A stretch of 62,256 nucleotides of DNA from a virus: the IMG/VR virus record IMGVR_UViG_3300035701_000029, positions 1 to 62,256 of that record. One strand, written 5' to 3'. The first letter of the stretch is position 1. Each line of letters begins with the position of its first letter. The notes under the pieces were generated by a model. It searched no databases, was not told the DNA's origin, and saw only the letters and a list, made by a program, of their open reading frames with translations. Shown one piece after another: positions 61,469 through 62,256 of this stretch. The position numbers and the translations under genes are program-made.

Positions 61469-61555
61469 ATGGGGCGTCAATCGTGGTTATACATACTGTT
61501 GATCTGGTTGAACTTAGCGGCTAAGTATATCGCGCTTCGTGACCTAATCCAGTGA
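61469..61555 (+). CDS. Single-pass membrane microprotein
   Basis: 28 residues (MGRQSWLYILLIWLNLAAKY then a basic end) after AAGGAGG. It is one hydrophobic helix, like small phage membrane toxins or holin modulators. It begins 2 bases after the previous stop. Confidence 0.55.
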   Translation: MGRQSWLYILLIWLNLAAKYIALRDLIQ

Positions 61556-61598
61556 CACGGGCTCGTTACGCCTGAGCCTGACCACAACCTTTCCACAA

Positions 61599-61643
61599 GG
61601 GGGCAGCCATATCTAGTCCTGGACCGCTAGATCAACTGCCCTT
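61599..61643 (+). terminator. Structured hairpin, possible terminator
   Basis: GGGCAG (61601-61606) pairs with CTGCCC (61636-61641), and inside it ATCTAG (61611-61616) pairs with CTAGAT (61627-61632). A short CTTCATTAT follows. It may end the small-gene transcript or be a folded regulatory RNA. Confidence 0.55.
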
Positions 61644-61674
61644 CATTATAGTAGAGTAGTCTCTAGTCACCAGA

Positions 61675-61684
61675 TTACGAATAC
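61675..61684 (+). repeat. TTACGAATAC motif, copy 4
   Basis: Exact copy, followed by GCCGCATTAAG and a GGGAGG. It is about 100 bp upstream of the TTGACA promoter. Confidence 0.6.
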
Positions 61685-61772
61685 GCCGCATTAAGGGAGG
61701 TTTGATACGATCTGGATCTAATTCCGGAACCACATTAAGAAGAAAGGAGGTTAACGCCACACAAAAAACCAC

Positions 61773-61802
61773 TTGACAAAGTTAAAGGACATGAGCTATC
61801 TT
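61773..61802 (+). promoter_or_regulatory. Strong sigma-70 promoter
   Basis: TTGACA (61773-61778), 18-bp spacer, TATCTT (61797-61802). It drives the gene at 61866, whose leader carries AAAGGAG. Confidence 0.75.
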
Positions 61803-61865
61803 GTACTCATGTTCGAGGAACAAAACGTCAACGCTGCTAAGGCAGCACACAAAAGGAGCTTTACA

Positions 61866-62256
61866 ATGTCTAACAAGAAGAACACCACCGAGAACGCGGT
61901 TGTCAAGACTGCGAAGGCTGAGAAGATCGAGAAGAAGCCTGTTGTCGTGGCCCCCGAAGCGAAAGCGGACATGGCTCAGTTGAAAGCAGTGTGTGAGGCC
62001 ATCGTGTCACGCGACAAGGGTGCTCGTCTCTCGGAGTCGGAGATGCTCGTCGCATCAGCGGCGATGAATCTCGACAGGTGGGGAACGAACGTCACGAAGG
62101 AGCAGATGCTCAAGGACGTGAACGAACGATGTGCTTTCGGTGCGTACTACTACAGGGACGCGGCGGAAGACAGAAAGGGCACGTTCAATCTCTATCGTGG
62201 CGTGCATCGGGACGTGTGTGCACATGACGGGAGCAAACTGGGACGTGGCACAAACG
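61866..62256 (+). CDS. Unknown early protein, cut by the window end
   Basis: Open from ATG 61866 to the edge (130 codons, no stop); AAGGAG is 8 bases upstream. N-terminus is Lys-rich, then helical (LSESEMLVASAAMNLDRWG). Codons end in G or C far more often than in the rest of the window, so it seems of different origin or an expression-optimised early gene. No family recognised. Confidence 0.7.
   Translation, partial: MSNKKNTTENAVVKTAKAEKIEKKPVVVAPEAKADMAQLKAVCEAIVSRDKGARLSESEMLVASAAMNLDRWGTNVTKEQMLKDVNERCAFGAYYYRDAAEDRKGTFNLYRGVHRDVCAHDGSKLGRGTN

Larger units (their letters stand above)
61556..61865 (+). other. Intergenic spacer with hairpin, motif copy 4 and promoter
   Basis: 310 bases with no clear gene. 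It contains a GCCTGAGCCTGACCA word at 61570-61584, a bracketed hairpin at 61599-61643, TTACGAATAC copy 4, and a strong promoter. A 25-codon TTG frame after GGGAGG at 61694-61710 is possible but weak. Confidence 0.7.

Overview
The window is about 62 kb of a double-stranded DNA tailed bacteriophage (Caudoviricetes), probably with a long flexible siphovirus-type tail. It has a terminase-portal-protease-scaffold-capsid block, a neck and tail block, a tape-measure protein of more than 2100 residues, and large tail-tip proteins. Genes are packed with ATGA, TAATG and GTGA overlaps and good GGAGG-type ribosome sites. Most of the DNA is AT-rich. The host cannot be named from sequence alone. Both genome ends lie outside the window, and the first and last genes are cut.

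Layout. Positions 1-59,364 are coded on the minus strand, so expression runs from right to left. 58,708-54,565 holds small early-type genes plus a VWA-domain protein and a ketoacyl-ACP synthase III. 54,568-42,419 is a sugar-handling island: about eight glycosyltransferase-like proteins, a DegT/DnrJ-type sugar aminotransferase, a methyltransferase, an HAD phosphatase and a metallophosphoesterase. 42,398-36,153 carries a class II ribonucleotide reductase, small zinc proteins, an HD-domain protein, a nucleotide-modification-associated protein, an HNH nuclease, a DNA sliding clamp and a small sigma factor. 36,083-1 is the virion module: putative small terminase, large terminase, portal, protease (fused to an HNH domain), scaffold, capsid, surface and fibre-like proteins, neck, tail tube, chaperones, tape measure and tail tip.

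The right end (59,541-62,256) is coded on the plus strand and is compositionally unlike the rest. Its most striking part is 59,541-60,731: 1191 consecutive bases with no GG and no CC dinucleotide, although isolated G and C are common. The constraint covers a promoter, two reading frames, spacers and hairpin terminators. The two proteins therefore contain no glycine, proline or tryptophan. I know of no described feature that explains this. Beyond it lie small zinc-binding early proteins, four copies of a TTACGAATAC motif, and the start of a GC-richer gene behind a strong promoter.

How the parts may work together: the first minus-strand operon starts from a consensus promoter at 59,419-59,447 next to a 22-bp perfect palindrome. 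Downstream, a conserved ACCGTA(G/T)AAAT motif without a -35 box precedes several structural genes and once reads TATAAATA, like a T4 late promoter. The sigma factor and sliding clamp are adjacent and translationally coupled, so a T4-like clamp-assisted late transcription switch is a reasonable hypothesis. The sugar genes could modify phage DNA, virions or the host surface; the sequence does not say which.
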